Origin: Paenibacillus sp. GP183 | GTDB taxonomy: Bacteria > Bacillota > Bacilli > Paenibacillales > NBRC-103111 | NCBI RefSeq assembly: GCF_900104695.1 | Contig: NZ_FNSW01000001.1 | Coordinates: forward strand, 1,798,001-1,862,000 | Length of the DNA: 64,000 bases | Reading direction: 5' to 3' | In this document: piece after piece, positions 49,982 to 58,785 of the stretch | How positions within the stretch are numbered: the stretch's first letter is position 1 | How the letters are laid out: every line of letters starts with the position of its first letter | Position numbers and translations under genes: made by a program | The notes under the pieces: generated by a model | What the model saw: only the letters and a program-made list of their open reading frames with translations | The model's database searches: none | What the model was told of the DNA's origin: nothing

Positions 49982-51596
49982 CCGCTCCACCCCGTTCTTC
50001 CGCTGCCTTTTTATAAGCGGAACGCTCCGCACTCAGCTCCTCCCCCGAAACAGCGCTCGATCGAGCAGGATGGCTGTTCGCATTTGTTTCCATCTTGTTG
50101 TCCTGTTTAATGGTCTGCCCCACATCGATTTTCGCCTTCTGCTTCATTTCCAATTGCAAGGCCTCCCACTTGTCTCGGAAAGACTGCTTCGGCTTCATCG
50201 GCAGGAAGCGTGACTGTGTCCAGCCGGCTAACGGTCCGAAGCCCTTTTTAATTTTGCCTTCCTGAAGCAGTGGCTTTTGCATATAATAGGCCGATTTGAT
50301 CGCCATTTTATACAGCGTCACATGACCGAATGCGGTCTGGAAGGTGCGGAAAGCGATTCTTTCCGCCATTGGCGTCAGCTTCATTTTCACCTTGCGGTGA
50401 CGAAGCTGGACGAGCATGTCATGCAGCGGGATTTTAACCGGACATGCTTCATAGCAAGCCCCGCAAAGGCTGGAGGCATAGGAAAGCTGTCCAGCCTCCT
50501 TCATATCCTGCTGAATTAACGGCGTGAGCACTGCTCCGATCGGTCCGCTGTATACACTGCCATAAGCGTGCCCGCCAATGTGCCGGTACACTGGGCAAAC
50601 ATTGAGACAAGCCGCGCAGCGAATACAATTAAGAACTTCCTGAAACACGGGATCACCCAGCTGGGAAGATCGTCCGTTATCGAGGATAATGACATGGAGC
50701 TCTTCGGGTCCATCCAGATCTTCCGGTCTGCGAGGTCCCGTAATTAAAGAGGTATACGTAGTAAGCTTTTGTCCAGTTGCACTGCGTGCAAGCATGTTGA
50801 GCATGACTTCCAGATCTTCAAAGGTTGGGATCAGACGCTCCATGCCCATCACAACAACGTGGGTTTTAGGTAAGGTGGAAACCATGCGGCCATTGCCTTC
50901 GTTGGATACAAGCGTAATCGATCCCGATTCGGCTACGCCAAAATTGCAGCCTGTGAGGCCAATATCCGCCTCCAAAAAGTAATTGCGCAGCTTTTGCTTG
51001 GCATAATCGGCCAATACCTTCGTCTCCGGCATTAATTCCTTTCCGGAAGCTTCGGTAAATAAATCAGCAATTTGCTGTTTATTTTTATGAATAGCCGGGA
51101 TGATCAGATGGGAAGGCGTCTCCTTGGCCAGCTGCAGAATGTACTCGCCCAGGTCAGTCTCAATAGCTTCAATACCGATTTCCTCGAGATGATGGTTGAG
51201 GTGTATTTCTTCGGACACCATCGATTTACCCTTCGCAACAAGCCTCGCTTTCTTCATTTCGGCAATTTCTATGAACTGCTTGACTGCATCATCAGCCGTT
51301 TTGCAAAAATAAACATGACCGCCGCTGTTCACCACATTATCGGAAAATTGAGTCAAATAATAATCCAGATGGCAGATGGTATGCGTGCGGATGTTGCTGG
51401 CACGATCACGCCATAATTCCCAATTTCCGATATCGGCCATCGCGTTGAGTCTTCCGTTTTTTAGCTTATCTGTTGTAAAGGCAACCGCTTTGCGTAGAAA
51501 TTCATCTCCGAGCGCAAGCTCTGTACGCTTCTTCAAGCCGCTGCCAATAAGCTCCAGCTCCGGATCATGGGAACTGCTTGTTTGTACGCTGCTCAC
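49974..51596 (-). CDS. lutB: lactate utilisation iron-sulfur protein LutB
   Basis: 540 residues from GTG 51596 (AAAGGGG upstream). LUD domain in the first part (LTGCNFGVAESGSITLVSNEGNGRM, ITGPRRPEDLDGP) and two 4Fe-4S motifs, CIRCAACLNVCPVYR and CGACYEACPVKI, then a C-terminal extension. The complex oxidises L-lactate to pyruvate; LutB is the electron-transfer subunit. It overlaps lutA upstream and lutC downstream. Confidence 0.95.
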   Translation of the reverse strand: MSSVQTSSSHDPELELIGSGLKKRTELALGDEFLRKAVAFTTDKLKNGRLNAMADIGNWELWRDRASNIRTHTICHLDYYLTQFSDNVVNSGGHVYFCKTADDAVKQFIEIAEMKKARLVAKGKSMVSEEIHLNHHLEEIGIEAIETDLGEYILQLAKETPSHLIIPAIHKNKQQIADLFTEASGKELMPETKVLADYAKQKLRNYFLEADIGLTGCNFGVAESGSITLVSNEGNGRMVSTLPKTHVVVMGMERLIPTFEDLEVMLNMLARSATGQKLTTYTSLITGPRRPEDLDGPEELHVIILDNGRSSQLGDPVFQEVLNCIRCAACLNVCPVYRHIGGHAYGSVYSGPIGAVLTPLIQQDMKEAGQLSYASSLCGACYEACPVKIPLHDMLVQLRHRKVKMKLTPMAERIAFRTFQTAFGHVTLYKMAIKSAYYMQKPLLQEGKIKKGFGPLAGWTQSRFLPMKPKQSFRDKWEALQLEMKQKAKIDVGQTIKQDNKMETNANSHPARSSAVSGEELSAERSAYKKAAEERGGADE

Positions 51597-52323
51597 TTTC
51601 CATTACCCCTTTCTCCAAAAGCTCTGCCAAATGCATCACACGAATCGGCTTGCCTTCTTTATTCAACCGGCCGTCGATATTCATCAGGCAGCCCATATCC
51701 GTTCCAACCAAAACCGTTGCTCCGGTTTCCACAACATGCTTCGTTTTCTCGCAAACCATTGCTTCCGACATATCGGCCATTTTCACGGCAAATGTACCCC
51801 CGAATCCGCAGCAATCCTCTTTATGGGAAAGCTCAATAAATTCTGCGCCTTTTACGTTCTCAAGCAGTTGCATTGGCTCTTCTTTGACACCAAGCAGCCG
51901 CATGGCATGGCAAGATGGGTGATACGTAACTTTTTCCTCGAAAATGGCACCCATATCCGATACACCTAGAACCTTTACCAAAAACCGCGAGAACTCATAC
52001 GTTTTCTCCACCAACGCTTCTGCTTTAGCTTTCCATTCCGGTTCATTTTCGAATAAATAGGGATAATAATGATGAATCATCCCGGAACATGATCCGGAAG
52101 GAGAAACCACATAGTCACTTTGCTCAAAAGCACGAATCATGCCTCTGGCTACCTCTCTGGCTTCATCCTGATAGCCGCTGTTAAAAGCAGGCTGACCGCA
52201 GCAGGTCTGCATTTGGGGGAAATCGACCTCACATCCAAAACGGCTCAAAAGCCGCACTACGCTTTCTCCAACCTGGGGATACATCACATCCGCCAAGCAA
52301 GTAACAAACAAAGATACCCGCAT
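51565..52323 (-). CDS. lutA: lactate utilisation protein LutA
   Basis: 252 residues. A CCG-domain protein (CCG repeats: LPFQPTCCGQPAFNSGY-like MQTCCGQPAFNSGY and KEDCCGFGGTFAVKM) with SPSGSCSGMIHHYYP, as in the LutA/YkgE family. First gene of the operon. Its 3' end overlaps lutB by 32 bp. Confidence 0.95.
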   Translation of the reverse strand: MRVSLFVTCLADVMYPQVGESVVRLLSRFGCEVDFPQMQTCCGQPAFNSGYQDEAREVARGMIRAFEQSDYVVSPSGSCSGMIHHYYPYLFENEPEWKAKAEALVEKTYEFSRFLVKVLGVSDMGAIFEEKVTYHPSCHAMRLLGVKEEPMQLLENVKGAEFIELSHKEDCCGFGGTFAVKMADMSEAMVCEKTKHVVETGATVLVGTDMGCLMNIDGRLNKEGKPIRVMHLAELLEKGVMESEQRTNKQFP

Positions 52324-52355
52324 GAATACACCTCTTATTCCATGATCACTTCATA

Positions 52356-52376
52356 CTTATCAGGTTATCAGATAAG
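52356..52376 (-). promoter_or_regulatory. putative LutR operator before lutA
   Basis: CTTATC (52356-52361) and GATAAG (52371-52376), an inverted repeat with a 9-bp centre that itself includes a further TTATCA/TGATAA-like half, 33 bp upstream of lutA. Position and the adjacent FadR/GntR gene support an operator; it is not proven. Confidence 0.45.
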
Positions 52377-52449
52377 TTGGATTTTGAAAAGCAGTTTTGG
52401 GAGTAATTCCCCTCAAATCCGCTGACTGCTTCCTTTTTCCGTTGCAAGG

Positions 52450-53178
52450 TTACTTCAAAAAAGGCATCAGCATTCGCTCTACATGGAAAAGGTGCTGCCG
52501 CATTTTATTTTGCGCTTCTTCCGGATTGCTTGTATGAATGGCCTCATATATTTCTTGATGTTCTTTATACAGCTGGATCAGCACCGATTTATTGGAATAC
52601 ACCTGCAGTCTGCGGGTTTCACGAATTGCCAGCTCCATCTGGCCGGATATGGTTTCAAGGAGTCTCATCATGATCGAATTATGCGTCGCTCCGGCTAAAG
52701 TAAGGTGAAAGAGGATATCTTCCTTTTCCCCCTCTGCCTCATTATCCAAACTGTTCTGCATCCGCTCCAAGATCTGCTTAAACGCTCGGAGATCCTCTTC
52801 CGTACGCTTTTCAGCCGCTAACCCAGCATTGGAAACCTCAAGTGATTTACGTGCCTCCAGAAGCTCCAGGATCGTTGTCCTGCTCATAATCAGAGCGTCC
52901 AACTGCGGCATCTCGAGGTCAGACGGATCAATTTTTCGTACATAGCTGCCTTCACCTTGATGTATTTCCACGAGACCCATGGCCTTGAGCGCACTTAATG
53001 CCTCACGAACGGTTGATCGGCCTACTTGAAAAGACTCCGACAGCTCACGGGTTGAAGGAAGTTTGTCACCTGGGAGCAGCTTGCCATTCACAATTTGATC
53101 TTTGATTTGCGAAGCGATTTGCTCATAAATTTTCCTTGAAGCAATTTTCGTAATTTCCACGCTATCACTCTTTCTCAT
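52450..53178 (-). CDS. lutR: FadR/GntR-family regulator LutR-like
   Basis: 242 residues. GntR winged helix (YEQIASQIKDQIVNGKLLPGDKLPSTRELSESFQVGRSTVREALSALKAMGLVEIHQGEGSYV) plus an all-helical FCD effector domain (DILFHLTLAGATHNSIMMRLLETI). In B. subtilis LutR represses lutABC and is relieved by lactate. Here it sits just upstream of lutA in the same direction, about 125 bp apart. Confidence 0.9.
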   Translation of the reverse strand: MRKSDSVEITKIASRKIYEQIASQIKDQIVNGKLLPGDKLPSTRELSESFQVGRSTVREALSALKAMGLVEIHQGEGSYVRKIDPSDLEMPQLDALIMSRTTILELLEARKSLEVSNAGLAAEKRTEEDLRAFKQILERMQNSLDNEAEGEKEDILFHLTLAGATHNSIMMRLLETISGQMELAIRETRRLQVYSNKSVLIQLYKEHQEIYEAIHTSNPEEAQNKMRQHLFHVERMLMPFLK

Positions 53179-53211
53179 CGGTCTGTCTCTATTTTAACAT
53201 AATAAATGGAT

Positions 53212-53240
53212 TTGACATTCTTTTGATGATGTCGTATATT
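53212..53240 (+). promoter_or_regulatory. sigma-A promoter of the marR-efflux operon
   Basis: TTGACA (53212-53217), 17-bp spacer, TATATT (53235-53240). Confidence 0.8.
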
Positions 53241-53256
53241 ATACCTTGTAATTAAC

Positions 53257-53295
53257 TTAGTAGATAAGATATTTACTTATTAAGAAGTTTACTAA
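53257..53295 (+). promoter_or_regulatory. putative MarR operator
   Basis: Nested inverted repeats TTAGTA (53257)/TACTAA (53290) and ATAAG (53264)/CTTAT (53276), between the promoter and the marR start. This suits autorepression by the MarR protein. Confidence 0.5.
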
Positions 53296-53316
53296 TTAAG
53301 GAAGGAGGAGAATCAA

Positions 53317-53772
53317 GTGTCTTCCGACAACAGCAGCAATGAACCAAGAAAACAAGAAATCATTCAGGAAATACAGGGATTAATTGAGCGTATCGCTTTT
53401 AAATTCAAGCAAAGAATGAATCATCCTCAATCGGATTATCAGTTGGCGGGCGGTCAGATCTTTGTCATTATGATGCTGAACAAGATGGGAAGTTGTAATG
53501 CTTCCGATATCGCAAATAAACTCGGAGTTACGTCGGGAGCTGTAACAGGACTTACCGACAAGCTGGTAAATTTGGGACTGATGAACCGCATTCGTTCGGA
53601 AGAGGATCGCAGAGTGGTTCATTTTTCGCTTACGGAAAAAGGTATGGAGCTGTCCAAACAAATTTTTCAGGAGCGCATGAATAAAATGATGAACGTATTC
53701 TCCGAGCTTAAAGAAGAAGATTTAGAGAAGATGATGGACGTATTCACCAAATTGGATGCAGTCCTCAATTAA
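53317..53772 (+). CDS. MarR-family transcriptional regulator
   Basis: 151 residues. Winged helix with ASDIANKLGVTSGAVTGLTDKLVNLGLMNRIRSEEDRRVVHFSLTEKG, typical of MarR dimers that let go of DNA on binding small aromatic compounds. It precedes a drug-type MFS pump by 21 bp, so it probably controls that pump and itself. Confidence 0.93.
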   Translation: MSSDNSSNEPRKQEIIQEIQGLIERIAFKFKQRMNHPQSDYQLAGGQIFVIMMLNKMGSCNASDIANKLGVTSGAVTGLTDKLVNLGLMNRIRSEEDRRVVHFSLTEKGMELSKQIFQERMNKMMNVFSELKEEDLEKMMDVFTKLDAVLN

Positions 53773-53793
53773 CCCAAACAAGGAGTGGAATGA

Positions 53794-55389
53794 ATGTCTA
53801 CCATATCACAAACTGCAACAGAAACAGCTCCAACACCCAAACAAATAAAATGGATTGTCACCGGGCTTATGCTGGGACTTCTGCTTTCATCCCTGGATCA
53901 AACGATCGTATCCACAGCGATGCCAACCGTAATCTCCGACCTGCATGGATTGGCGCTTTACAGTTGGGTATTCTCCATCTACATGCTGACTTCAACCGCA
54001 GCTGTTCCGATTTTCGGAAAACTGGCTGACTTGTATGGCCGAAGATTGATTTACTTAATCGGCATGGGCTTTTTCCTGGCTGGTTCTGCGCTGTGCGGCC
54101 TCTCGCATAACATGACGGAATTGATTATTTTTCGTGCTATTCAAGGAATTGGCGCCGGCGCATTAATGCCAATTGCGATGACGATCATCGGCGATATCTT
54201 TCCTCCGGATCGACGCGGTAAAATGCAAGGCATATTCGGCGCAGTATTCGGCTTATCCAGTGTGCTCGGGCCTGCTGTCGGCGGATTTTTGGTTGATAAC
54301 GTGAACTGGCAGTGGATATTTTATGTGAATCTGCCATTCGGTATTCTGGGTGCCATCGTTCTTGGAACAGTTCTCAAGGAATCCAAAGGGACTGAGAAGA
54401 AATCCATTGACTGGGGCGGTGCCATTGTCTTGACAGGCGCAGTCGTCACCCTCCTGTTGGCGCTTGTACTTGGCGGAGGCGGTGCGAACGATCCGGGTAC
54501 GCATTTTCCATGGGGTTCGTTCCAGATTATTGGTTTATTTGCTGCAAGTGTTGTTTTAATCGTGCTGTTCATTTTCATTGAATCGCGCGCCAAAGAGCCA
54601 ATTATTCCACTTTACCTGTTCAAAAACCGTGCCATTACCGTATCCAGCATCGTTGGATTTTTTATGGGAATCGGGATGTTCGGCGCCATCACATACATTC
54701 CATTGTTTGTGCAAGGTGTCATCGGATCATCAGCCACACAAGCCGGCTATATCTTGACTCCCTTGATGCTGTCGCTGATCGCATCGAGCATTATCGGGGG
54801 ACGAATTATCAGCAAGGTCTCCTATCGGGTGATAATCGTCGTTTCCATGCTGATCATGACAATAGGCTTTCTCCTGATGTCGCAGATGACGCTAAATACT
54901 CCAAATTCAACGGTTGTAATCTATATGATCATAACCGGCCTAGGTATGGGTGCTTTGATGCCAGTATTGACCATTGCCGTTCAAAGCGCAGTGTCCCGGG
55001 AACAGCGCGGTGTCGCAACGTCTTCTTCCCAGTTTTTCCGCTCCATCGGTGCTACTTTGGGAGTAAGCGTAATGGGAGCCTTAATGACTAACAAAATGAA
55101 TGCAGGCCTAAGTGATCTCGGGAAATCTTTACCCAATATTCCCGCGGAAACCCTCAGCAAGTTTGCGAATCCGCAGATGCTGTTGAATCCTCAGGCAAGA
55201 GCTTCAATGCCGCCTGCTCTTCTTGAAGGCGTGCGAGGAGTTCTAGCTCACTCCATAACTCTTGTATTCGCCAGCGGTGTTATTTTCGTCCTTATCGGGC
55301 TTCTCGCCGGTTTCTTCATGGGCAAAGAAAGACTTAAGAAATCCGAAGAAGGAACAGCCTCTAAAGCGGAAGTGCTGGAAGCTTTGTAA
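53794..55389 (+). CDS. MDR-type MFS transporter (14 TMS, DHA2)
   Basis: 531 residues, 14 membrane helices. Signatures: DQTIVSTAMPTVISDLHGL (motif D1), FGKLADLYGRRLIYLIGM (motif A), RAIQGIGAGALMPIAMTIIGDIFPPDRRGKMQGIFGAVFGLSSVLGPAVGGFLVDN (motifs B and C). A proton-coupled multidrug exporter of the EmrB/QacA type. Operon with marR. Confidence 0.94.
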   Translation: MSTISQTATETAPTPKQIKWIVTGLMLGLLLSSLDQTIVSTAMPTVISDLHGLALYSWVFSIYMLTSTAAVPIFGKLADLYGRRLIYLIGMGFFLAGSALCGLSHNMTELIIFRAIQGIGAGALMPIAMTIIGDIFPPDRRGKMQGIFGAVFGLSSVLGPAVGGFLVDNVNWQWIFYVNLPFGILGAIVLGTVLKESKGTEKKSIDWGGAIVLTGAVVTLLLALVLGGGGANDPGTHFPWGSFQIIGLFAASVVLIVLFIFIESRAKEPIIPLYLFKNRAITVSSIVGFFMGIGMFGAITYIPLFVQGVIGSSATQAGYILTPLMLSLIASSIIGGRIISKVSYRVIIVVSMLIMTIGFLLMSQMTLNTPNSTVVIYMIITGLGMGALMPVLTIAVQSAVSREQRGVATSSSQFFRSIGATLGVSVMGALMTNKMNAGLSDLGKSLPNIPAETLSKFANPQMLLNPQARASMPPALLEGVRGVLAHSITLVFASGVIFVLIGLLAGFFMGKERLKKSEEGTASKAEVLEAL

Positions 55390-55404
55390 GCAGCGGCTAA
55401 ATAG

Positions 55405-55453
55405 AATCGCCCAGATCACGGTTTCATCAAGACCGGGTCTGGGCGATTTTGTT
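55405..55453 (+). terminator. terminator of the marR-MFS operon
   Basis: AATCGCCCAGA pairs with TCTGGGCGATT, then TTTGTTT. Confidence 0.88.
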
Positions 55454-55486
55454 TATTCATTTATCATGAGTCAAGCGACCGTGAGC

Positions 55487-55699
55487 TTATACGATCCGCT
55501 TTCTGGTTAAAATGCAAGGCACGCCATTGCCCACAGCACCCGGCTCTGACATTTTGGCCAAATATCTGAGGCCCCTTGCGCATTGCTGTTTGCATACTGC
55601 ACATGTGTTTGACTCCACTAATTTCATCGTATATTGAGCTCTGTTTGAGGCAAATTCAGTTTTCTTTTTGATTTTTTTCGCTTTTGCATTAGCTGCCAT
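55487..55699 (-). CDS. small cysteine-containing basic protein
   Basis: 70 residues from ATG 55699 (MAANAKAKKIKKKTEF), set by GGAGGA 8 bp upstream; the longer frame to 55774 has no ribosome site. CAVCKQQC and a later VPC give four cysteines that could bind zinc. Basic N-terminus suggests nucleic-acid binding. I do not recognise a family. It is followed by the M14 peptidase on the same strand. Confidence 0.6.
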   Translation of the reverse strand: MAANAKAKKIKKKTEFASNRAQYTMKLVESNTCAVCKQQCARGLRYLAKMSEPGAVGNGVPCILTRKRIV

Positions 55700-55792
55700 G
55701 GCTGCTGATCCTCCTGCCGGCTTTCCACTGGGAAAGCGTGTTTTTCGCGCAAGAGTGCTTTTTACAGCGTCCATTATGAAAGACTCTTACGC

Positions 55793-56656
55793 TTAATCAG
55801 TATATGTGGGCGGCCCAAATCTGTTCATACACACGGTCAAGCCTTCAAGCAAAATATCGGCCACCTCTTCATAAAGCTGAGGCAGCAGATCAGGCGGCAA
55901 TGGATTCGTTCCCCATCCGACCTCAACCGTAAATCCTGGCCTGCCAAATTCTTGGATGAACCAGTCCTTATAGCCGGCATCACTATCGGTGAGTTTTACA
56001 GCTTTATAACCACTGACTTGCGCGAATCTATAAGCAATGGCTTCTGAACCAGGCGGCTCCAAATCACGGTAATTCCAGTAAATTTCTCTCCCTTGCGTAT
56101 GCAGAGCCATAACAAGCTGAAAATCATGCAAAGAGGTAAAGCGGGCTAATGCGACAGCTTCAGGCTCCGTCAATGGAGCTTCACCTCCATAATCTCTTTC
56201 CCCGGGCAGCTGCACAGTTCTGCGAGCACGTTCTTCTTCCCAGTGCGCCGGAAATTGATCATTGAGGTCGACTCCTCGCAGGTTCGCCTTCCAATTCTCA
56301 AAATGGCAAGGAGCTGTGTGTACCAAATCTACCCCATCCGGGTTAACCATGGGTACGGCCCAGAGGCTCGTTTCTGAAAAAATCTGCCGCATATCCTTCC
56401 CTCGATAACAGCTTCCCTGCATAAAAGCGCACGCAGCCTCCTCCAGGAAACGCATCAACAAGGGTGCAGTGATCCACTCATTCGCATGCATGGCCGCATT
56501 GTAATGAATCTCATTGGGTCCAGTACCTAAGCGTACAACAGGAATTCCCCTTCCCGCGACACTATGTCCAATTGTTTCAACATACAAGAAAGGAAATTGC
56601 TCGCATAGCCTCGCAAGATCCTCTTTCATCCTCTGATAGCTGTATCCTTCTTCCAT
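55793..56656 (-). CDS. M14-family zinc carboxypeptidase
   Basis: 287 residues from ATG 56656 (GGGAGGG upstream). Zinc ligands are in MHANEWITAP (HxxE) and the later ALHTQG histidine; the catalytic glutamate is in FTVEVGWGTNPLPP. This wording fits gamma-D-glutamyl-diamino-acid peptidases of Bacillus (ENP1-like) that cut peptidoglycan peptides in spore or cell-wall metabolism. No signal peptide is present. Gene order places it beside murI, another wall gene. Confidence 0.9.
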   Translation of the reverse strand: MEEGYSYQRMKEDLARLCEQFPFLYVETIGHSVAGRGIPVVRLGTGPNEIHYNAAMHANEWITAPLLMRFLEEAACAFMQGSCYRGKDMRQIFSETSLWAVPMVNPDGVDLVHTAPCHFENWKANLRGVDLNDQFPAHWEEERARRTVQLPGERDYGGEAPLTEPEAVALARFTSLHDFQLVMALHTQGREIYWNYRDLEPPGSEAIAYRFAQVSGYKAVKLTDSDAGYKDWFIQEFGRPGFTVEVGWGTNPLPPDLLPQLYEEVADILLEGLTVCMNRFGPPTYTD

Positions 56657-56720
56657 GACCAACCCTCCCGCAGCCCATAAAATGCTAATATACATCCAGA
56701 TTTATACTTCCAAATAGGCC

Positions 56721-56749
56721 AAAAAAGACCTCCAAGGTTAGAGGTCTTT
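56721..56749 (-). terminator. terminator of murI
   Basis: Minus strand: AAAGACCTC pairs with GGAGGTCTTT, then TTT. It lies just after the murI stop. Confidence 0.82.
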
Positions 56750-56761
56750 GCCATTAGTGCC

Positions 56762-57571
56762 TTATCTGATAGTAGGCACCTGCCAAACGACAGGAGTGAT
56801 GGAGATTTCTTCCTTCAGCCAGTTTTGGGCGATTTGTTTAAACAGCCCCGGCTCTCCGCTGCAATAAAATTGATGAAAAGGAACCATTCCCGTTGGGGAC
56901 AGCATTTCATGATGGTGAAGGATCGCACTGATCTCGCGGGCTGTTTCATCCGCTGAAGAAATAAGCTTGACCTCGGAGCCCATGACTTCAGAAATCGCAC
57001 GGGTTAGAAACGGATAATGGGTGCACCCCAGAATCAGGCAATCCATTGGGCTTGAACGAAGCACCGACAGAGATGCTTCCACCGCTTGAATGGTTTCATC
57101 GGAGTCAAAAAGACCTTTTTCAACCAATGGAGCGAGGTCTGGGCATGCTTGGCTGAAAACTTGTATATTCGGCGAGATGGATGTTAATGCCTGCTCGTAG
57201 GCTTTGCTGCGGATTGTTCCTTCTGTTCCGATGACGCCAACCCTTGCGTTAAACGATGACTTGATCGCGGCGCGAACGCCAGGTGAAATGACACCCAGGA
57301 CTGGAATAGATACTTTGGACCGGATAAGATCCATGGCTGCTGCTGTTGCCGTATTGCAAGCGATGACAATCATTTTTGGGTTGAATTGAATTAAATAATC
57401 CACAATTTGAGCCGTGAACGCCTGAACCTCTTCAGCGGGTCTCGGACCATAGGGACTGCGGGCTGTATCCCCGAAATAAATAATCTTTTCGAGTGGAAGC
57501 TGCCGCATGACTTCCTTGACAACGGTTAATCCTCCGACTCCGGAGTCTAGTATGGCAATAGCCTGCTGCAC
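56762..57571 (-). CDS. murI: glutamate racemase
   Basis: 269 residues. Makes D-glutamate for peptidoglycan. Two catalytic cysteines are in IACNTATAAAMD and ILGCTHYPFL, with the usual ILDSGVGGLTVVKEVMRQLP start and FGDTARSPYGPRP. I prefer GTG 57571 (MQQAIAILDSG), which fits the family start and has AAGGAAG upstream; the in-frame ATG 57619 adds 16 unrelated residues. Confidence 0.95.
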   Translation of the reverse strand: MQQAIAILDSGVGGLTVVKEVMRQLPLEKIIYFGDTARSPYGPRPAEEVQAFTAQIVDYLIQFNPKMIVIACNTATAAAMDLIRSKVSIPVLGVISPGVRAAIKSSFNARVGVIGTEGTIRSKAYEQALTSISPNIQVFSQACPDLAPLVEKGLFDSDETIQAVEASLSVLRSSPMDCLILGCTHYPFLTRAISEVMGSEVKLISSADETAREISAILHHHEMLSPTGMVPFHQFYCSGEPGLFKQIAQNWLKEEISITPVVWQVPTIR

Positions 57572-57661
57572 GAATATACGCTTCCTTTGTCGCTTGATGG
57601 ATGATTGCAACTCATGCATAGGATATGAATGTACAAGTCAGAAAGTACCTGGATAAATGTC

Positions 57662-58639
57662 CTAGTTTGGCGATAATTCGTTCACGGTCCCAAACTCGTA
57701 ACCAGCTTTTTTGACGGCTTTGATGATGCGGTCGAGAGCCTGCATATTCTCTTTGGAGCCTTGGTGCATCAAAATGATATTCCCGTCATGCAGATTATTC
57801 ATGATATCATTATACGGATCGTCGGCCCCATTTTTGCGTGGCTCCCAATCTTTCATCGCAGTTGACCAGAAAACTGACGTATAACCCATGCTGGAAATCA
57901 AGCTTAGATCATGCATCGAATATTTGCCATAAGGAAAGCGGAAATATTTCTCCACCTCTTTGCCTGTAATTTCTTTATACATTTTTTCGAAATCCGTTAT
58001 TTCGCTCTTCACTTGGTCATCTGTCAGCAGCGTCAAATCCTTGTGTGTCATCGTGTGATTCGCGATAAAATGACCGTCATTGACCAATCGCTTCAAATAA
58101 TCCGGATTCTGCTTGATGTTATAGCCCGCAATAAAAAAGTTGGCTTTCACATCGTTGTCCTTCAATGCTTTCAGCATCATATCGACTTCAATAAGCGGTC
58201 CGCCTGCATCGATGGTGAGATATACCTTCTTGCCTTTACCTATCCAAACTGCTTTTTGGCCGCTGGTGAAGCTCTTGGTCTCTTTCGGGAAATCGGGGAC
58301 TTGTCCCGTTTTCTTCTTCAAGTAGTACCATGATAAAGCTGCTTTCTCGCTTGTTCCAGATTTAGCTGCAGCCACGGGTTTGACAGCGGTTGACTGAACC
58401 GGAGCCGCTGAGGGAGAAGCCGATGGGATATCATTTGGAGTTTGTGTTGGAGTGATTGATTGTGATGGTGTAACAACCGGTTTTATCGTGCTTGTTGGTG
58501 ATGGAGCGGCGGTTTCCTTCACATTAACTGAGACTTTTTGAGTAGAAGCAGATGCAGTATCCTGTGTGGAATTGGAGCATCCTGCCAAGGCAGTGCTCAG
58601 TAAAGTGACTAGCAGCAGATTCCAAGTTGACTTTTTCAA
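57662..58639 (-). CDS. polysaccharide deacetylase lipoprotein (PdaA-like)
   Basis: 325 residues from TTG 58639 (GAGGTG upstream). A lipobox LAGC marks a lipoprotein signal, followed by a Ser/Thr/Pro-rich linker (about 25-90), then a carbohydrate esterase 4 NodB domain. Motifs: VYLTIDAGGPL (the usual TFDDG is here TIDAGG, losing the catalytic-base aspartate pair), NHTMTHKDL (HxxxxH zinc), RFPYGKYS, and ILMHQGS. N-deacetylation of peptidoglycan or chitin-type glycans is expected; the changed first motif lowers the certainty. Confidence 0.88.
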   Translation of the reverse strand: MKKSTWNLLLVTLLSTALAGCSNSTQDTASASTQKVSVNVKETAAPSPTSTIKPVVTPSQSITPTQTPNDIPSASPSAAPVQSTAVKPVAAAKSGTSEKAALSWYYLKKKTGQVPDFPKETKSFTSGQKAVWIGKGKKVYLTIDAGGPLIEVDMMLKALKDNDVKANFFIAGYNIKQNPDYLKRLVNDGHFIANHTMTHKDLTLLTDDQVKSEITDFEKMYKEITGKEVEKYFRFPYGKYSMHDLSLISSMGYTSVFWSTAMKDWEPRKNGADDPYNDIMNNLHDGNIILMHQGSKENMQALDRIIKAVKKAGYEFGTVNELSPN

Positions 58640-58745
58640 TCGTGCACCTCTTTATTAGTATCGATCTGGATTCCAACATTATATTTCGACATCTCGTGCC
58701 AAATGTATTCATTTAATTAGACTCATGATGCTGCATAAAAGTTGC

Positions 58746-58779
58746 AAAAAAAAGCATCCGGATCGTGATCCGAATGCTT
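58746..58779 (-). terminator. terminator of the GH4 gene
   Basis: Minus strand: AAGCATTCGGATC pairs with GATCCGGATGCTT, then a T8 run. Confidence 0.92.
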
Positions 58780-58785
58780 CATTTT

